Below are positions 16,930 through 26,203 of a DNA stretch of 64,000 nt, piece by piece. The position numbers were made by a program, and so were the translations under genes. A model generated the notes under the pieces. That model was not told where the DNA came from. It ran no database searches and was given only the letters and a program-made list of their open reading frames with translations. The stretch spans positions 1-64,000 of the forward strand of contig CADBEA010000002.1 of assembly GCA_902793635.1 (NCBI GenBank), given 5' to 3'. Position 1 is the stretch's first letter. Each line of letters starts with the position of its first letter. The DNA comes from an uncultured Erysipelotrichaceae bacterium. GTDB lineage: Bacteria; Bacillota_I; Bacilli_A; Erysipelotrichales; Erysipelotrichaceae.

Positions 16930-18063
16930 TCAGCTGTCATATTCGCCGTATTCACAGCCGCAGTGCGTGACGCTGAAACCGTCGATCAGTTCCCTGCCTT
17001 CCGCCGTTTTGACATACAGACGGACAGTACCTGTGCCGGTGCCGCCGTTATACAGACTGTTATGACGTTTTCTGCCGTTCGGTGCTTCATAGTTGATCTT
17101 CAGCATGTCCTTTTTCAGACATTCAATATCGGTTTCCATGACATGCGTACGGTTTTCCTGCACAACGTGCCAGTATACCTTCTCGTCATCCTGATGACTT
17201 TCAAACTGTGTCTTCGGACGGGTCCAGAATTTCGAGAAATTGAATTCAAATTCACGGCCTTCATAGTACAGGGCGCCGAGCAGCTTTCTTTTTAACGGCA
17301 CAAAGTATACCTTCGGACAGCCGCCACCGATATCAAAGACACTGTTTGCCAGCATCCTGTTCTCACGGGCCGAAAACAATGCGTTGGCGGACAGCCAGAC
17401 CCAGGGACTCGTGAAGTCGCGGCCCCAGTTCTTGTCGGCATAGCCGTAACACAGTTCGGGCAGAACGATATACTTGCGGCCGTTGAAACGAATCTCACCG
17501 CTGTATACTGTCTTCATCCCCTCGGCATGCCAGTACATTTCAAATGCTTTGATCAGCCGGAAGAAGGAAGAGGCACCATAGCCGACATTGAAGGCGATCT
17601 GCTTGTCCACTGTCAGTTCCCATGACATTTCCCCGGCATCACTCATGTATTCCGGGTGGGCTTTCACTTCTTCTTCGCTGAGACTGATATGGCCTTTGAG
17701 CAGATTTTCCGAGGCATAGCAGTCATCGGCGGAAATATAATAAGGTGCCCGGGAATGAACCCTCACGTCCTGCCAGCCGAAAAAACGATGCAGCTGACAG
17801 GCGTCTTCACCCCAGCAGCCGGCTTTGACCATCAGGTAGGAAGGTCTGATACCCTTTTCCTGGTTTTCCGGCAGCTGGCCGAACACCGGATCCTTGCCGC
17901 CAAGAGCGGGATTGCACGTATAGAATTCGATGAAGAACGATTTTTCTTCACCGTTTTCGGCATCAATGGCCGTAAAGGAATGCCACCACCAGTCATAGCC
18001 CTTTTTCGCAAAAGGTCCATCCAGCATGAAGCCGTTCCTTTTCAGATCGCTTTTGTTGAACAT
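16930..18063 (-). CDS. Tocopherol-cyclase-like family protein
   Basis: 377 residues, no signal peptide or membrane segment. The Trp-rich N-terminus (YDWWWHSF), the NWGRDFTSPWVWLS stretch near residue 225 and the beta-rich layout fit the tocopherol-cyclase-like (two-lipocalin-like-barrel) family found in many gut Firmicutes. These bacteria do not make tocopherol, so the substrate must differ; binding or modifying a lipophilic molecule is a guess. A good GAGGAGTG ribosome site precedes the ATG. It follows divIC in the same direction after a terminator. Confidence 0.65.
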   Translation of the reverse strand: MFNKSDLKRNGFMLDGPFAKKGYDWWWHSFTAIDAENGEEKSFFIEFYTCNPALGGKDPVFGQLPENQEKGIRPSYLMVKAGCWGEDACQLHRFFGWQDVRVHSRAPYYISADDCYASENLLKGHISLSEEEVKAHPEYMSDAGEMSWELTVDKQIAFNVGYGASSFFRLIKAFEMYWHAEGMKTVYSGEIRFNGRKYIVLPELCYGYADKNWGRDFTSPWVWLSANALFSARENRMLANSVFDIGGGCPKVYFVPLKRKLLGALYYEGREFEFNFSKFWTRPKTQFESHQDDEKVYWHVVQENRTHVMETDIECLKKDMLKINYEAPNGRKRHNSLYNGGTGTGTVRLYVKTAEGRELIDGFSVTHCGCEYGEYDS

Positions 18064-18082
18064 ATGTCACACTCCTCAGATG

Positions 18083-18103
18083 AAAAAAGCAGGTTCCCCT
18101 GCT
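18083..18103 (-). terminator. Terminator after divIC-like gene
   Basis: Minus-strand hairpin GCAGGGGAACCTGC followed by six T, touching the stop codon of the septum gene. Confidence 0.8.
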
Positions 18104-18426
18104 TATTTATCCGTATTTTCCGGCAGATAGAAAATCTGTTCGCCGTCCTTTGTCAGCATATAATTGCCGCGGGCATAACTTTGTACATAATCCGGGTCCT
18201 GCAGTTTGGTCTTTTCATTGGTCAGATACGTATTTTCATCCTGCACTTCCTGCAGTTTCTCCTGCACCTCCGAGAGCTCCTTATGCAGACGGAACGTTGT
18301 CAGTACTTCGCCGCCGACGGAATACAGCATATAGGCGGACATCAGCACCAGAATCAGACAGAAGAATTTGGTGATCGGTGCCAGGCGGCGTTTTTTCTTT
18401 TTCGGTGTATTTCTGTTAACAGTCAT
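18103..18426 (-). CDS. divIC: Septum formation initiator protein, DivIC/FtsB family
   Basis: Small bitopic division protein that acts in the septal complex with FtsL and DivIB. 107 residues: a basic cytoplasmic tail (KKKKRRL), one membrane segment (about 18-38) and a coiled-coil segment (about 43-80, HKELSEVQEKLQEVQDENTYL) followed by the QDPDYVQSYARGNYMLTKDGE-like C-terminal motif of the family. It follows rqcP directly, as divIC does in Bacillus, but without the yabP and yabQ sporulation genes in between. Confidence 0.88.
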   Translation of the reverse strand: MTVNRNTPKKKKRRLAPITKFFCLILVLMSAYMLYSVGGEVLTTFRLHKELSEVQEKLQEVQDENTYLTNEKTKLQDPDYVQSYARGNYMLTKDGEQIFYLPENTDK

Positions 18427-18454
18427 AATTCAGTCTTCCGGTATATAAGATATA

Positions 18455-18742
18455 TCACTCTTGGTTGGTTCCCGCAAGCGGCTTTGTTTCCAGACGGGTT
18501 TCCGAGATGATTTCGTACATGTCAGCCGCATCCTGTTTCTTTTTGACTTCGGCGGTCGACAAAACACGGATTTCCAGTCTTCTCGTACCGAAGGTGATCG
18601 CCACAATATCACCGGCTTTCACTTCATGGGAAGGCTTGACAACACGGCCGTTGATTTCCACTCTCTCATTCATCGCGAGTTCTTTGGAAACCGTTCTTCT
18701 TTTCAGGATCCTCGATGATTTCAGAAATTTATCAATTCTCAC
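18455..18742 (-). CDS. rqcP: S4-domain RNA-binding protein RqcP (YabO/Hsp15-like)
   Basis: RqcP binds 50S subunits carrying stalled peptidyl-tRNA and supports alanine tailing in ribosome quality control together with RqcH. 95 residues with the S4 motif at the N-terminus (MRIDKFLKSSRILKRRTVSKEL...VEINGRVVKPSHEVKAGD). The start overlaps the end of mfd by 11 bp. The mfd-rqcP-divIC order is conserved in Firmicutes. Confidence 0.92.
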   Translation of the reverse strand: MRIDKFLKSSRILKRRTVSKELAMNERVEINGRVVKPSHEVKAGDIVAITFGTRRLEIRVLSTAEVKKKQDAADMYEIISETRLETKPLAGTNQE

Positions 18743-21700
18743 TTTTCTTCGCCTCCCTTGCGGTATCTATGACTTTGATGGCCAGTGCGAGATTGTCCTT
18801 CATGGCCGGCAGTTCGGCAATGATCGTGCCGTTTTTATAGCGGATCGTGATATCCCGGGACAGTTTGGTGAAGCTCTCAAACAGCCGCACGCCGTCCACA
18901 TGCTGGGAATACAGGGGTGAAAATGTGATTTCAATGCCGCCTTTGATTTCCCGGTAATTCTGCACGTTGGGATCGTTCAATTTCAGATCCAGTTTCTTTT
19001 TGATAAACAGCGTACTGACTTCAGAAGGCAGCCGGCCGTACTGGTCGATGATGTCCTGCTGGTACAGCTCCAGTTCATCTTCCGTTTCAGCAGCGTCGAT
19101 CTTCTGGTACATTTCCAGTTTGTCATAGTCGTTGGAAGTAAAGCCGTCGGGAATATAGCTGGTCTTCTGCACGTTGGCCTTGGCTTCCGGCAGTTCGAGA
19201 ACCATTGGTTTGCCAGTACGGCGGGATTCGATCGCTTCTTCCAGCATTTCAATATACATGTCAATACCGACGGTATCAATAAAGCCGGACTGTTCGGGAC
19301 CTAACAGATCACCGGCACCGCGGATCGTCAGATCTCGCATGGCGATCTTGTAGCCGCTGCCAAGACGGGCGAATTCCTTCACTGCCTGCAGGCGCTTCTG
19401 AGCCACTTCACTGAGCTGCCTCCGCGGCGGCACCAGCAGATAGGCATAAGCGATTCTGTCACTGCGGCCTACCCTGCCCTTGATCTGATAGATCTGGGCA
19501 AGGCCGAAGTCCTGGGCATTGTCGATCAGGATCGTATTGACGTTCGGTATGTCAATGCCGTTCTCCACGATTGTCGTGCAGACCAGCACATCCAGTTCAT
19601 GGTTGGTGACCTTCATCATCGTGTCTTCGATATCGTTTCTGTCCATACGGCCGTGAACAATACCGATCCGCGCCTCCGGCAGTTCATTCTGCAGGGTGCG
19701 GGCAATGTTGTAGATTCTCTCAATATTGTTGTAGAGATAGAAGACCTGTCCGTCCCGGGCCAGTTCCTTCTGAATCGCGTCAATGACCAGCGACGGTTTT
19801 TTCTCAACGACGTAGGTCTGCACACTGTAGCGGTTCATCGGCGGTGTTTCCAGCTGGGAAAGGGAACGTATACCGACAAGACTCATCTGCAGCGTACGCG
19901 GAATCGGTGTGGCGCTTAAGGACAGCACGTCGATGCCGGTTTTCATTTCCTTGATCTTTTCTTTATGCTCAACGCCGAATCTCTGTTCTTCGTCGACGAC
20001 CAGCAGACCGAGGTCCTTGAATTTCACGTCTTTGGACAGCAGCCGGTGGGTGCCGATCAGAATATCGACTTTGCCTTCCTTCACCTGCCGCAGGATCTGT
20101 TTCTGTTCAGCTGATGAGACAAAGCGGTTCAGCAGCTTGATATTGACGGCATAGCCTTTATACCGTTCGGAGAATGTTTTGTAATGCTGGGAAGAAAGAA
20201 TCGTCGTCGGACACAGTACGGCAACCTGCTTGTTGTCGGAAACCGCCTTGAAGGAGGCAATGACAGCCACTTCCGTCTTGCCGAAACCGACGTCGCCGCA
20301 GACCAGACGGTCCATCGGCTTACTGCTTTCCATATCCTTCTTGATATCTTCCACCGCCTTCTGCTGGTCAGCTGTCAGTTCATACGGGAAAGCAGCTTCA
20401 AAACGTCTGCTCATTTCGTTGTCTTTTGAAAAGGCATAGCCGATATGCTGTTCACGGCTCGCATACAGGGCAAGCAGACGGTCGGCGATATCGGTGACGT
20501 TTTCCTGCAGTTTCTTACGGGTCTTTTCCCATTCACCTGAACCGAGTTTGTTCAGACGCGGCACGACACCTTCCCGGGAAACGAATTTACGGACCAGCCG
20601 GAACTGTTCAAGCGGGACAAGAAGTTCGGCATTGCCGCGGTAGACGATCTTCAGGAAATCACGTCTGACCTGATTGATCGTACGGTTTTCAATCCCTACA
20701 TACTGGCCGACACCATACTGGGCATGGACGATGAAATCACCCGGTTCCAGTTCATTGTAGCTGTGAATGATCTCGGCACTGCGGAACTTGTTCTCATAAC
20801 GACCGCTGTGCCGGTGAATCTCAAACAGTTCGGATGCGGTATAGACATGCAGGTTTTCAGCGGGAATATGAAAGCCCTGCATCAGTTCGCCATAGTAGAG
20901 ACTGATACCTTCTGACACTTCACCGTCATCGGAAAGGATCGTATAGGGAATATGATTTTCCACACAGCAATCAACTGTCCGCAACATTTCCTTATCCGGC
21001 AGAACAAGGACGTTGCGGCTGCTCTGATCGATCAGCTTCAGCCTGACTTCCAGCGTATCGGAAGGCAGATGCACTTCTTCAATACCGCTGATATTGTCGG
21101 CAAAGGGATCTTCCTTTACCGATCTGTAATTTTGTTCGATCCGGTGGATGTCATGCCACAGAGCATATTTCGGCAGCATCTTTCCTTCCTGGACCATTTC
21201 CTGAACATAGGAAATCGTTTCGGTATTGAATGTTTTGACCGCTTCCTGGATCAGCTGTTCATCAGACCAGATGATCTGCGGTCTGTCCATATAATCCACG
21301 ATGCCGGCGGAACTCTCCAGCAGTGCCATATAGGGATACATCTGCTTTTCAAAGACGCCGCTTTCCATCAGAACCAGATCGCTCTCGACATTTTCCGAAA
21401 GGATACTGTTGTTTTCCTTCGTAAGGATCTTCTCCGCCTCTTCACGGATCTCAGCGATTTCACTTTCCGTAAACAGAACGTCACTGGCCGGCACGATTTC
21501 GATTTCTTCTATTGTCTCAATGGTTTTCTGACTGGCAACGTCAAAGAACCGGATCGATTCGATCTCGGTGTCAAAGAATTCGATACGGATCGGATTGGGA
21601 TAGTTGATGGAAAAGACGTCGACGATACCGCCGCGGCTGGCATAGCATAACGGCTGATCGATATGCGCAGTCGGCTGATAACCGCCGGCCTGCAGTCTTT

Positions 21701-22139
21701 TCTGCAGTTCCTTCATATCGATTTCATCACCGGTTTTCAGATGGATGCAGCCATTGCGGAAATCCTCCGGATGCGGCAGGAATCTCAGCAATGCCGAAGG
21801 ACAGGTAATGACCACCTGATGCGGATTCTTCAATAAAGCTGACAGGGTTTCCACCTTCAGGGCGGTCATCTGCGGCGAAGATGCGATTGCCTCGACACGC
21901 AGCGATTCATCCGCGCCAAAAAGCGCACATTCACTTTCCGGCAGTACTGTGGAGATTCTGTCGTACAGGCGCTGTGCGTTATAAAGGTTCTGTTTGACGA
22001 CCAGGATGGAGCGCGGTTTCTGAAGGAATGATTCACTGATGATCAGAGCTTCGGAAATCAGCGAGGACAACGGGATGTCCTTATTCTGATTCAGTGCTTT
22101 GACGGCTTTGTTGTCCTTCAGTTCTTTCCGCAGCCACAT
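18732..22139 (-). CDS. mfd: Transcription-repair coupling factor
   Basis: Displaces RNA polymerase stalled at DNA lesions and recruits UvrA. 1135 residues, near the usual 1150. Order: UvrB-like N-terminal region, an RNA-polymerase-interacting domain with FIVHAQYGVGQYVGIE (about 490), the translocase with Walker A GDVGFGKTE (about 610), DEEQ box (VVDEEQRFGVEHKE), SATPIPRTLQ, and a C-terminal TRCF domain. Immediately downstream of pth and overlapping rqcP, as in most Firmicutes. Confidence 0.97.
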   Translation of the reverse strand: MWLRKELKDNKAVKALNQNKDIPLSSLISEALIISESFLQKPRSILVVKQNLYNAQRLYDRISTVLPESECALFGADESLRVEAIASSPQMTALKVETLSALLKNPHQVVITCPSALLRFLPHPEDFRNGCIHLKTGDEIDMKELQKRLQAGGYQPTAHIDQPLCYASRGGIVDVFSINYPNPIRIEFFDTEIESIRFFDVASQKTIETIEEIEIVPASDVLFTESEIAEIREEAEKILTKENNSILSENVESDLVLMESGVFEKQMYPYMALLESSAGIVDYMDRPQIIWSDEQLIQEAVKTFNTETISYVQEMVQEGKMLPKYALWHDIHRIEQNYRSVKEDPFADNISGIEEVHLPSDTLEVRLKLIDQSSRNVLVLPDKEMLRTVDCCVENHIPYTILSDDGEVSEGISLYYGELMQGFHIPAENLHVYTASELFEIHRHSGRYENKFRSAEIIHSYNELEPGDFIVHAQYGVGQYVGIENRTINQVRRDFLKIVYRGNAELLVPLEQFRLVRKFVSREGVVPRLNKLGSGEWEKTRKKLQENVTDIADRLLALYASREQHIGYAFSKDNEMSRRFEAAFPYELTADQQKAVEDIKKDMESSKPMDRLVCGDVGFGKTEVAVIASFKAVSDNKQVAVLCPTTILSSQHYKTFSERYKGYAVNIKLLNRFVSSAEQKQILRQVKEGKVDILIGTHRLLSKDVKFKDLGLLVVDEEQRFGVEHKEKIKEMKTGIDVLSLSATPIPRTLQMSLVGIRSLSQLETPPMNRYSVQTYVVEKKPSLVIDAIQKELARDGQVFYLYNNIERIYNIARTLQNELPEARIGIVHGRMDRNDIEDTMMKVTNHELDVLVCTTIVENGIDIPNVNTILIDNAQDFGLAQIYQIKGRVGRSDRIAYAYLLVPPRRQLSEVAQKRLQAVKEFARLGSGYKIAMRDLTIRGAGDLLGPEQSGFIDTVGIDMYIEMLEEAIESRRTGKPMVLELPEAKANVQKTSYIPDGFTSNDYDKLEMYQKIDAAETEDELELYQQDIIDQYGRLPSEVSTLFIKKKLDLKLNDPNVQNYREIKGGIEITFSPLYSQHVDGVRLFESFTKLSRDITIRYKNGTIIAELPAMKDNLALAIKVIDTAREAKKSEN

Positions 22140-22153
22140 CAGACCGGTTTCGT

Positions 22154-22753
22154 TCAGAGTGATACTTTTTCCTCACTTTCCCTGATCTTGATGTTGTATT
22201 TTGACATGACCTGATCCATTTCTTCATAGACCCAGGCATAGGCAGCTTCGGCTGCTGTTTTGATGGCGTTCTGGAAAACGTCCTGTTCTGCTTTGGGAAC
22301 GGAAGAAAGCACCCAGTCCGGCACCAGATCGTGTTCACCATGACGGGAATGACCGACGCCGATACGGATACGGGCAATGTCATCGGTGCCGAGGCACTGC
22401 AGAATGGACTTCATTCCCTTCTGGCCGCCGCTGCTTCCCTTTTTGCGGATCCGTACCGAACCGACCGGCAGATCCATATCATCATGGAGGATCAGAATAT
22501 CCTCCGGTTCGATCTTATAGAAATTGACAGCCTGTGAAACGGCACTGCCGGAATTGTTCATATAGGTCAATGGTTTCATCAGAAGCACCGGCTGACCTTC
22601 AATGCGGCAGACAGCTGTCAGGGCATTCCATTTTTCACTTGTGATGGAAACACCGGCTTTGGCGGCCAGGCAGTCAATTGCCATAAAGCCGCTGTTATGC
22701 CTTGTTTCGGCATATTCCTTACCGGGATTTCCCAGTCCTGCGATCAGTTTCAT
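22154..22753 (-). CDS. pth: Peptidyl-tRNA hydrolase
   Basis: Frees tRNA from peptidyl-tRNA that has dropped off the ribosome. 199 residues; GLGNPGKEYAETRHNSGF holds the catalytic His (about 20), followed by the conserved Asn in TYMNNSG and the HDDMDLPVGSVRIRKKGSSGGQ segment. Its ATG overlaps the stop of the upstream gene by 4 bp, and mfd follows within 14 bp. Confidence 0.97.
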   Translation of the reverse strand: MKLIAGLGNPGKEYAETRHNSGFMAIDCLAAKAGVSITSEKWNALTAVCRIEGQPVLLMKPLTYMNNSGSAVSQAVNFYKIEPEDILILHDDMDLPVGSVRIRKKGSSGGQKGMKSILQCLGTDDIARIRIGVGHSRHGEHDLVPDWVLSSVPKAEQDVFQNAIKTAAEAAYAWVYEEMDQVMSKYNIKIRESEEKVSL

Positions 22754-23667
22754 TCGCTTTTTTCTTCCTCTGCTGTTTCTTCCGCGGCTGCTTCTTCTGT
22801 TACAGCTGTTTCTTCTGTTACAGCTGTTTCTTCAGCCGTTTCTTCTGCCACTTCAGCCTCAATTGCTGTTTCAGTTTCGGCTGTTTCTTCCGGTTCGTTT
22901 ACATCGTCGGTTTCACCGTCTTCTGCAGTCGGTGCGGCTTTCAGGTCGATTGCCTTCATCCATCTCTGACCCAGACCGGTCTTGGCAAACTGATCAAGAA
23001 GATCTTTTGTTTCCGGATGATCGGCAAGTGTTCCTTCGTTTTCGTAATATTTCGCCAGCATCGCGTTGGCAATCATTTTATATAAGCCGATCAGTCCCTT
23101 GGAATAACTGTATTCCGCATAATCGCCGTCCAGCAGTTTCTGGAAGAAAGTGACACCCTGATCGTTCTGCTTTTCACAGAAATCACGGTTGGCCTTGCCT
23201 AGCGCCGCAACCAGCTGATCATCCAGTACATCTTTATACGGCTCGATCTTTTCCTGCAGGATCTTTACATATTCCATTGCGTCATTGGCATACAGCAGAT
23301 TGGGAATGCCAAGGCACAGATAAAAGAAGGAATCTTCATTTTCCGTAATGGTTTTTACCCCTTTTTTGTTGACCTGGATCAGCTCATCGACATTCAGGCT
23401 TTCCGCCGTGCTTGCGAAATCAGCATAGTCCTTATGATATGCATAACCCCAGAGCTTGATGACTCTGGCTTTATTCTCATAGACCGGATCACCGCAGGTG
23501 CTGATCAGTTCATCGATCTGTTCCATGAATTCATCCTTGTGATTGACATTGGATACGATACTGATCAGTTCTCTTCCCCGGCCGTTCCGTTTGGAAGCGG
23601 TAAACAGTCTGTAAACGCTGTAGATCATCACTATATATAAAATAATGTTGAAAACTCCGATATTCAT
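22750..23667 (-). CDS. Membrane-anchored protein of unknown function with Glu/Ala/Thr-rich tail
   Basis: 305 residues from the ATG at 23667, which has GGAGAA six bases upstream; a start at 23691 lacks a site. One N-terminal membrane segment (about 4-20), a helical soluble domain of roughly 220 residues with no motif I recognise, and a C-terminal 60 residues made of repeated EETAVTEE-type units, coded by an imperfect 18-bp tandem repeat at 22796-22831. Translationally coupled to pth. The tail is likely disordered and very acidic; repeat-number variation between strains is plausible. Confidence 0.75.
   Translation of the reverse strand: MNIGVFNIILYIVMIYSVYRLFTASKRNGRGRELISIVSNVNHKDEFMEQIDELISTCGDPVYENKARVIKLWGYAYHKDYADFASTAESLNVDELIQVNKKGVKTITENEDSFFYLCLGIPNLLYANDAMEYVKILQEKIEPYKDVLDDQLVAALGKANRDFCEKQNDQGVTFFQKLLDGDYAEYSYSKGLIGLYKMIANAMLAKYYENEGTLADHPETKDLLDQFAKTGLGQRWMKAIDLKAAPTAEDGETDDVNEPEETAETETAIEAEVAEETAEETAVTEETAVTEEAAAEETAEEEKSE
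22796..22831. repeat. Tandem 18-bp repeat in coding sequence
   Basis: Two copies of CTGTTACAGCTGTTTCTT in a row, with degenerate copies on both sides (about 22760-22860), encoding the Glu/Thr/Ala-rich tail of the membrane-anchored protein. Confidence 0.7.
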
Positions 23668-23721
23668 AATAAGTTCTCCTTTCACAGGCAATGGTATTAT
23701 ACCCTACTTCTTGGCGCGGCA

Positions 23722-23751
23722 TTGTCCTTTATTTTTTGTTTGTGTTAGAAT
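23722..23751 (+). promoter_or_regulatory. Candidate promoter of third M15 gene
   Basis: TTGTCC (23722-23727) and TAGAAT (23746-23751) with 18 bases between, 24 bases before the ATG. Confidence 0.5.
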
Positions 23752-23775
23752 GATGGCAGTATTCAGGTATTGACT

Positions 23776-24636
23776 ATGACAAATGACAGAACCAGAAATA
23801 ACACGACAGACTATGATCCGATGCTTGACCTTACCGCGACCGGTGAGCGGATCGATATCAATCTGTTAAATACAGCGGCACAGCGGAAACTGCAGCCTTC
23901 CCGGCGCTTCAATCTCAACATGATTTTGAAGATCCTGCTGGTATTCAACTGCGTTCTTTTGGCAATTGCCCTGCTTGTGCATGCAAATCCGCAATGGGCA
24001 GCCGCGACAACACCGGCTTCCGATACACCGACTGACGTTGCAGTAAACCCGCTGCCGGCGGAACTGACGGATATTAACAGTCTGACGTTCTTTGTAGATC
24101 CGAGCCATTCCGTACCGACGGATTATATACCCGCTGATCTGGAAACGCCATATGTCAGCAGTACCGGTGAAGTCATCCAGGTACGTGCCGCGGTCGCGGA
24201 AGACCTGAAGGCGATGATCAACGCCGCCAATGAAGCAGGTGCTCCGCTGATCCTGACAGCCGGCTATGTTTCCTTCGATACCCAGGAAGACTACTTCTCT
24301 GACCGTGTTGCCATGGTCGGTGAAGCCGAGGCTCTCAAGGTCACACCAAAGCCGGGCTTCAGTGAACACCAGACCGGTCTGGCTGTGGATTTCTCCGATA
24401 AGGATGACGGCACCGCCACAACGACCGCCTTCGCTGAATCAGCTGCCGGCAAATGGCTGAAGGAACATGCCCACGAATACGGCTTCATCATGAGATATCC
24501 GGAAGGCAAGGAAGAAATCACTTCCTACAGTTATCAGCCATGGCATTACCGCTATGTCGGCAAGGATGTGGCAAACGCAATGTACGCCGTCGATCCTAAC
24601 CTGACATTCGAAGAATACTTCAATACCAACAAATAA
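23776..24636 (+). CDS. M15 family VanY-like protein lacking catalytic residues (probable pseudoenzyme)
   Basis: 286 residues from the ATG at 23776 (AGG nine bases upstream; the TTG at 23770 would add two). A cytoplasmic tail of about 45 residues, one membrane segment (about 48-70), then an extracellular M15B domain. The zinc ligands are present (His198 and Asp205 in SEHQTGLAVD, His257 in QPWH), but the catalytic Glu of the EPWH motif is Gln254, and the Arg of the GYRS motif is Val165. Both are intact in the two paralogues at 126-1686. It probably binds peptidoglycan stem peptides without cutting them (inference). Rightward and alone, against the leftward trend here. Confidence 0.82.
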   Translation: MTNDRTRNNTTDYDPMLDLTATGERIDINLLNTAAQRKLQPSRRFNLNMILKILLVFNCVLLAIALLVHANPQWAAATTPASDTPTDVAVNPLPAELTDINSLTFFVDPSHSVPTDYIPADLETPYVSSTGEVIQVRAAVAEDLKAMINAANEAGAPLILTAGYVSFDTQEDYFSDRVAMVGEAEALKVTPKPGFSEHQTGLAVDFSDKDDGTATTTAFAESAAGKWLKEHAHEYGFIMRYPEGKEEITSYSYQPWHYRYVGKDVANAMYAVDPNLTFEEYFNTNK

Positions 24637-24665
24637 GTCAGCCGAATGAATCAGCTGACTTTTTT
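24636..24665. terminator. Bidirectional terminator between convergent genes
   Basis: AGTCAGC (24636-24642) and GCTGACT (24654-24660) with flanking T and A runs, between the M15 pseudoenzyme and the leftward transporter. Confidence 0.75.
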
Positions 24666-25891
24666 CATGCCTTCTTACCGGACAGCCGCATCGTACAGAG
24701 GATCGTGGCTGCCTGCATCAGAATGCACATGATCAGAATGATATAGTAACTGCCGCTGACATCATACATGAAGCCGAGCAGACTGACACCCAGAGCATTG
24801 GATGACGAGCCGATAAAGGACATCAGCGGATATACCCTTGTATAGTTTTCCATGCCGAACACTTCCCGGACCATGATGGAAATCGCTGTTGAACTGTTGG
24901 CGAAGGTAAAACCGAAGACAAACGCGGCACAGGCCATGATCATCGGCTGCCGATTGAAAATCATAACGCAGAGTGCCAATGCACTGATGCCGGCGTAAAT
25001 CATACTGGTGCGGAACGGACCGATTTTTTCATTGGCAGCGCCGTAAATGATCTTGGAAGTAATATTGGCGGCACTGGCAAAGGATACCATGAGGGCGCCG
25101 GCGGCTGTACTGAGACCGACCGAAGCAGCGAAGGATGGAAGATGCTGGAGGAAACTGGCAATGATATAGACCATGACAGTCATAAGCATCATCAGGATCA
25201 TCGGTTCGGAATGCCGTTCGATATGTCCGTCACTCTGACTGACAACGGCTTTCTCCGGATGATTCTTCCGGTATTCCATATATTCGTCATAGCCGTAAGG
25301 CTTCATATTGACCTGCGACGGTTTCAGACGGATCGGATACAGAACAGCCGGCAGTGTGAAGAGAACCATGACAGCTGCGACAAACAGGTAACCGGACCGC
25401 CAGCCTCTTGCGTCAATGACGGAAGAGAACAGACCCGACAGCAGCACCCCGGGCAGACCGCTGAACGCCATGGCGATACTGACCATGATGCCGTTGCGGG
25501 CCAGGAACCATTGATTGATCACATTGGTTGCCATGACAAAGCTGAGCAATCCGGCTCCTAGACCTCTTACGACACTGAGAAGATACATGACAAACACGCT
25601 GTTTGTCAGAGTCATCAGAATCATACCGGCTGCCGACAGAATCACACCGGTCAGGATCATCGGTTTCAGGTTTTTCTCATTCTTCAGTATTCTGGCAATG
25701 AAAAGCCCGGATACGGCAGCTGCCATTGCCGCGATGGTATAGGTCATGGAAATAGATGCTTTGGTAATACCGAGGTCGGCGCTGATAGCATTGTAGAACA
25801 GACCGGAAGAACCGAGATTGATGCCCAGGGAAGCACCCACCAGTCCGCATACTGCGATCATTGTCATCAGATATCTTTGTTTTTCTTTCAT
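24665..25891 (-). CDS. Major facilitator superfamily transporter, oxalate/formate-antiporter-like
   Basis: 408 residues with 12 predicted membrane segments in two groups of six, separated by a charged loop around 195-220. The N-terminal pattern (GVNLGSSGLFYNAISADLG-like, with GLGAGLLSFVMATNVINQWF in the middle of the first half) is that of the OFA-type MFS carriers of organic anions. No adjacent enzyme suggests a substrate. Leftward, divergent from rpmH; it is the last leftward gene before the origin segment. Confidence 0.8.
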   Translation of the reverse strand: MKEKQRYLMTMIAVCGLVGASLGINLGSSGLFYNAISADLGITKASISMTYTIAAMAAAVSGLFIARILKNEKNLKPMILTGVILSAAGMILMTLTNSVFVMYLLSVVRGLGAGLLSFVMATNVINQWFLARNGIMVSIAMAFSGLPGVLLSGLFSSVIDARGWRSGYLFVAAVMVLFTLPAVLYPIRLKPSQVNMKPYGYDEYMEYRKNHPEKAVVSQSDGHIERHSEPMILMMLMTVMVYIIASFLQHLPSFAASVGLSTAAGALMVSFASAANITSKIIYGAANEKIGPFRTSMIYAGISALALCVMIFNRQPMIMACAAFVFGFTFANSSTAISIMVREVFGMENYTRVYPLMSFIGSSSNALGVSLLGFMYDVSGSYYIILIMCILMQAATILCTMRLSGKKA

Positions 25892-25961
25892 ATAATCCCT
25901 CTTGAATGCATATACAACGATATCACATATCTTAAAATATCCCGCAAATTCACGTTATTTA

Positions 25962-25990
25962 TTGACTTTTTCAGATATAACCTTTAATAT
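25962..25990 (+). promoter_or_regulatory. Promoter of the rpmH operon
   Basis: TTGACT (25962-25967) and TAATAT (25985-25990), 17 bases apart, 47 bases before rpmH, followed by a strong GGAGG ribosome site. Confidence 0.65.
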
Positions 25991-26036
25991 AAACACGCGT
26001 TGTTTTCTTAATGTATAAATTTTGGAGGTGGTAGGA

Positions 26037-26171
26037 ATGAAGAGAACATACCAGCCGAGCAAGAAAAAGACCAAAGCTACTCATGGCTTTAGAGCCCGTA
26101 TGGCTACTGTCGGCGGCCGTAAGGTCCTGGCTAGAAGACGTGCCAAGGGAAGAAAGGTATTATCTGCTTAA
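26037..26171 (+). CDS. rpmH: 50S ribosomal protein L34
   Basis: 44 residues beginning [22 protein letters not shown] and ending [10 protein letters not shown], a full-length L34. GGAGGTGGTAGGA precedes the ATG. First gene of rpmH-rnpA-yidC-jag, which here runs toward dnaA; in Bacillus it runs away from it. Confidence 0.97.
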   Translation: MKRTYQPSKKKTKATHGFRARMATVGGRKVLARRRAKGRKVLSA

Positions 26172-26173
26172 GA

Positions 26174-26195
26174 GCCACCAACAGGTGGTTTTTTT
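26174..26195 (+). terminator. Terminator/attenuator after rpmH
   Basis: CCACC AACA GGTGG followed by eight T, in the rpmH-rnpA gap. It would lower rnpA relative to rpmH expression. Confidence 0.75.
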
Positions 26196-26203
26196 TAAAG
26201 CTT

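Noticed and set aside
20571-20580. TTCCCGGGAA in mfd as a Noc site
   Set aside because: Only the inner ten bases match; such palindromes are expected by chance.
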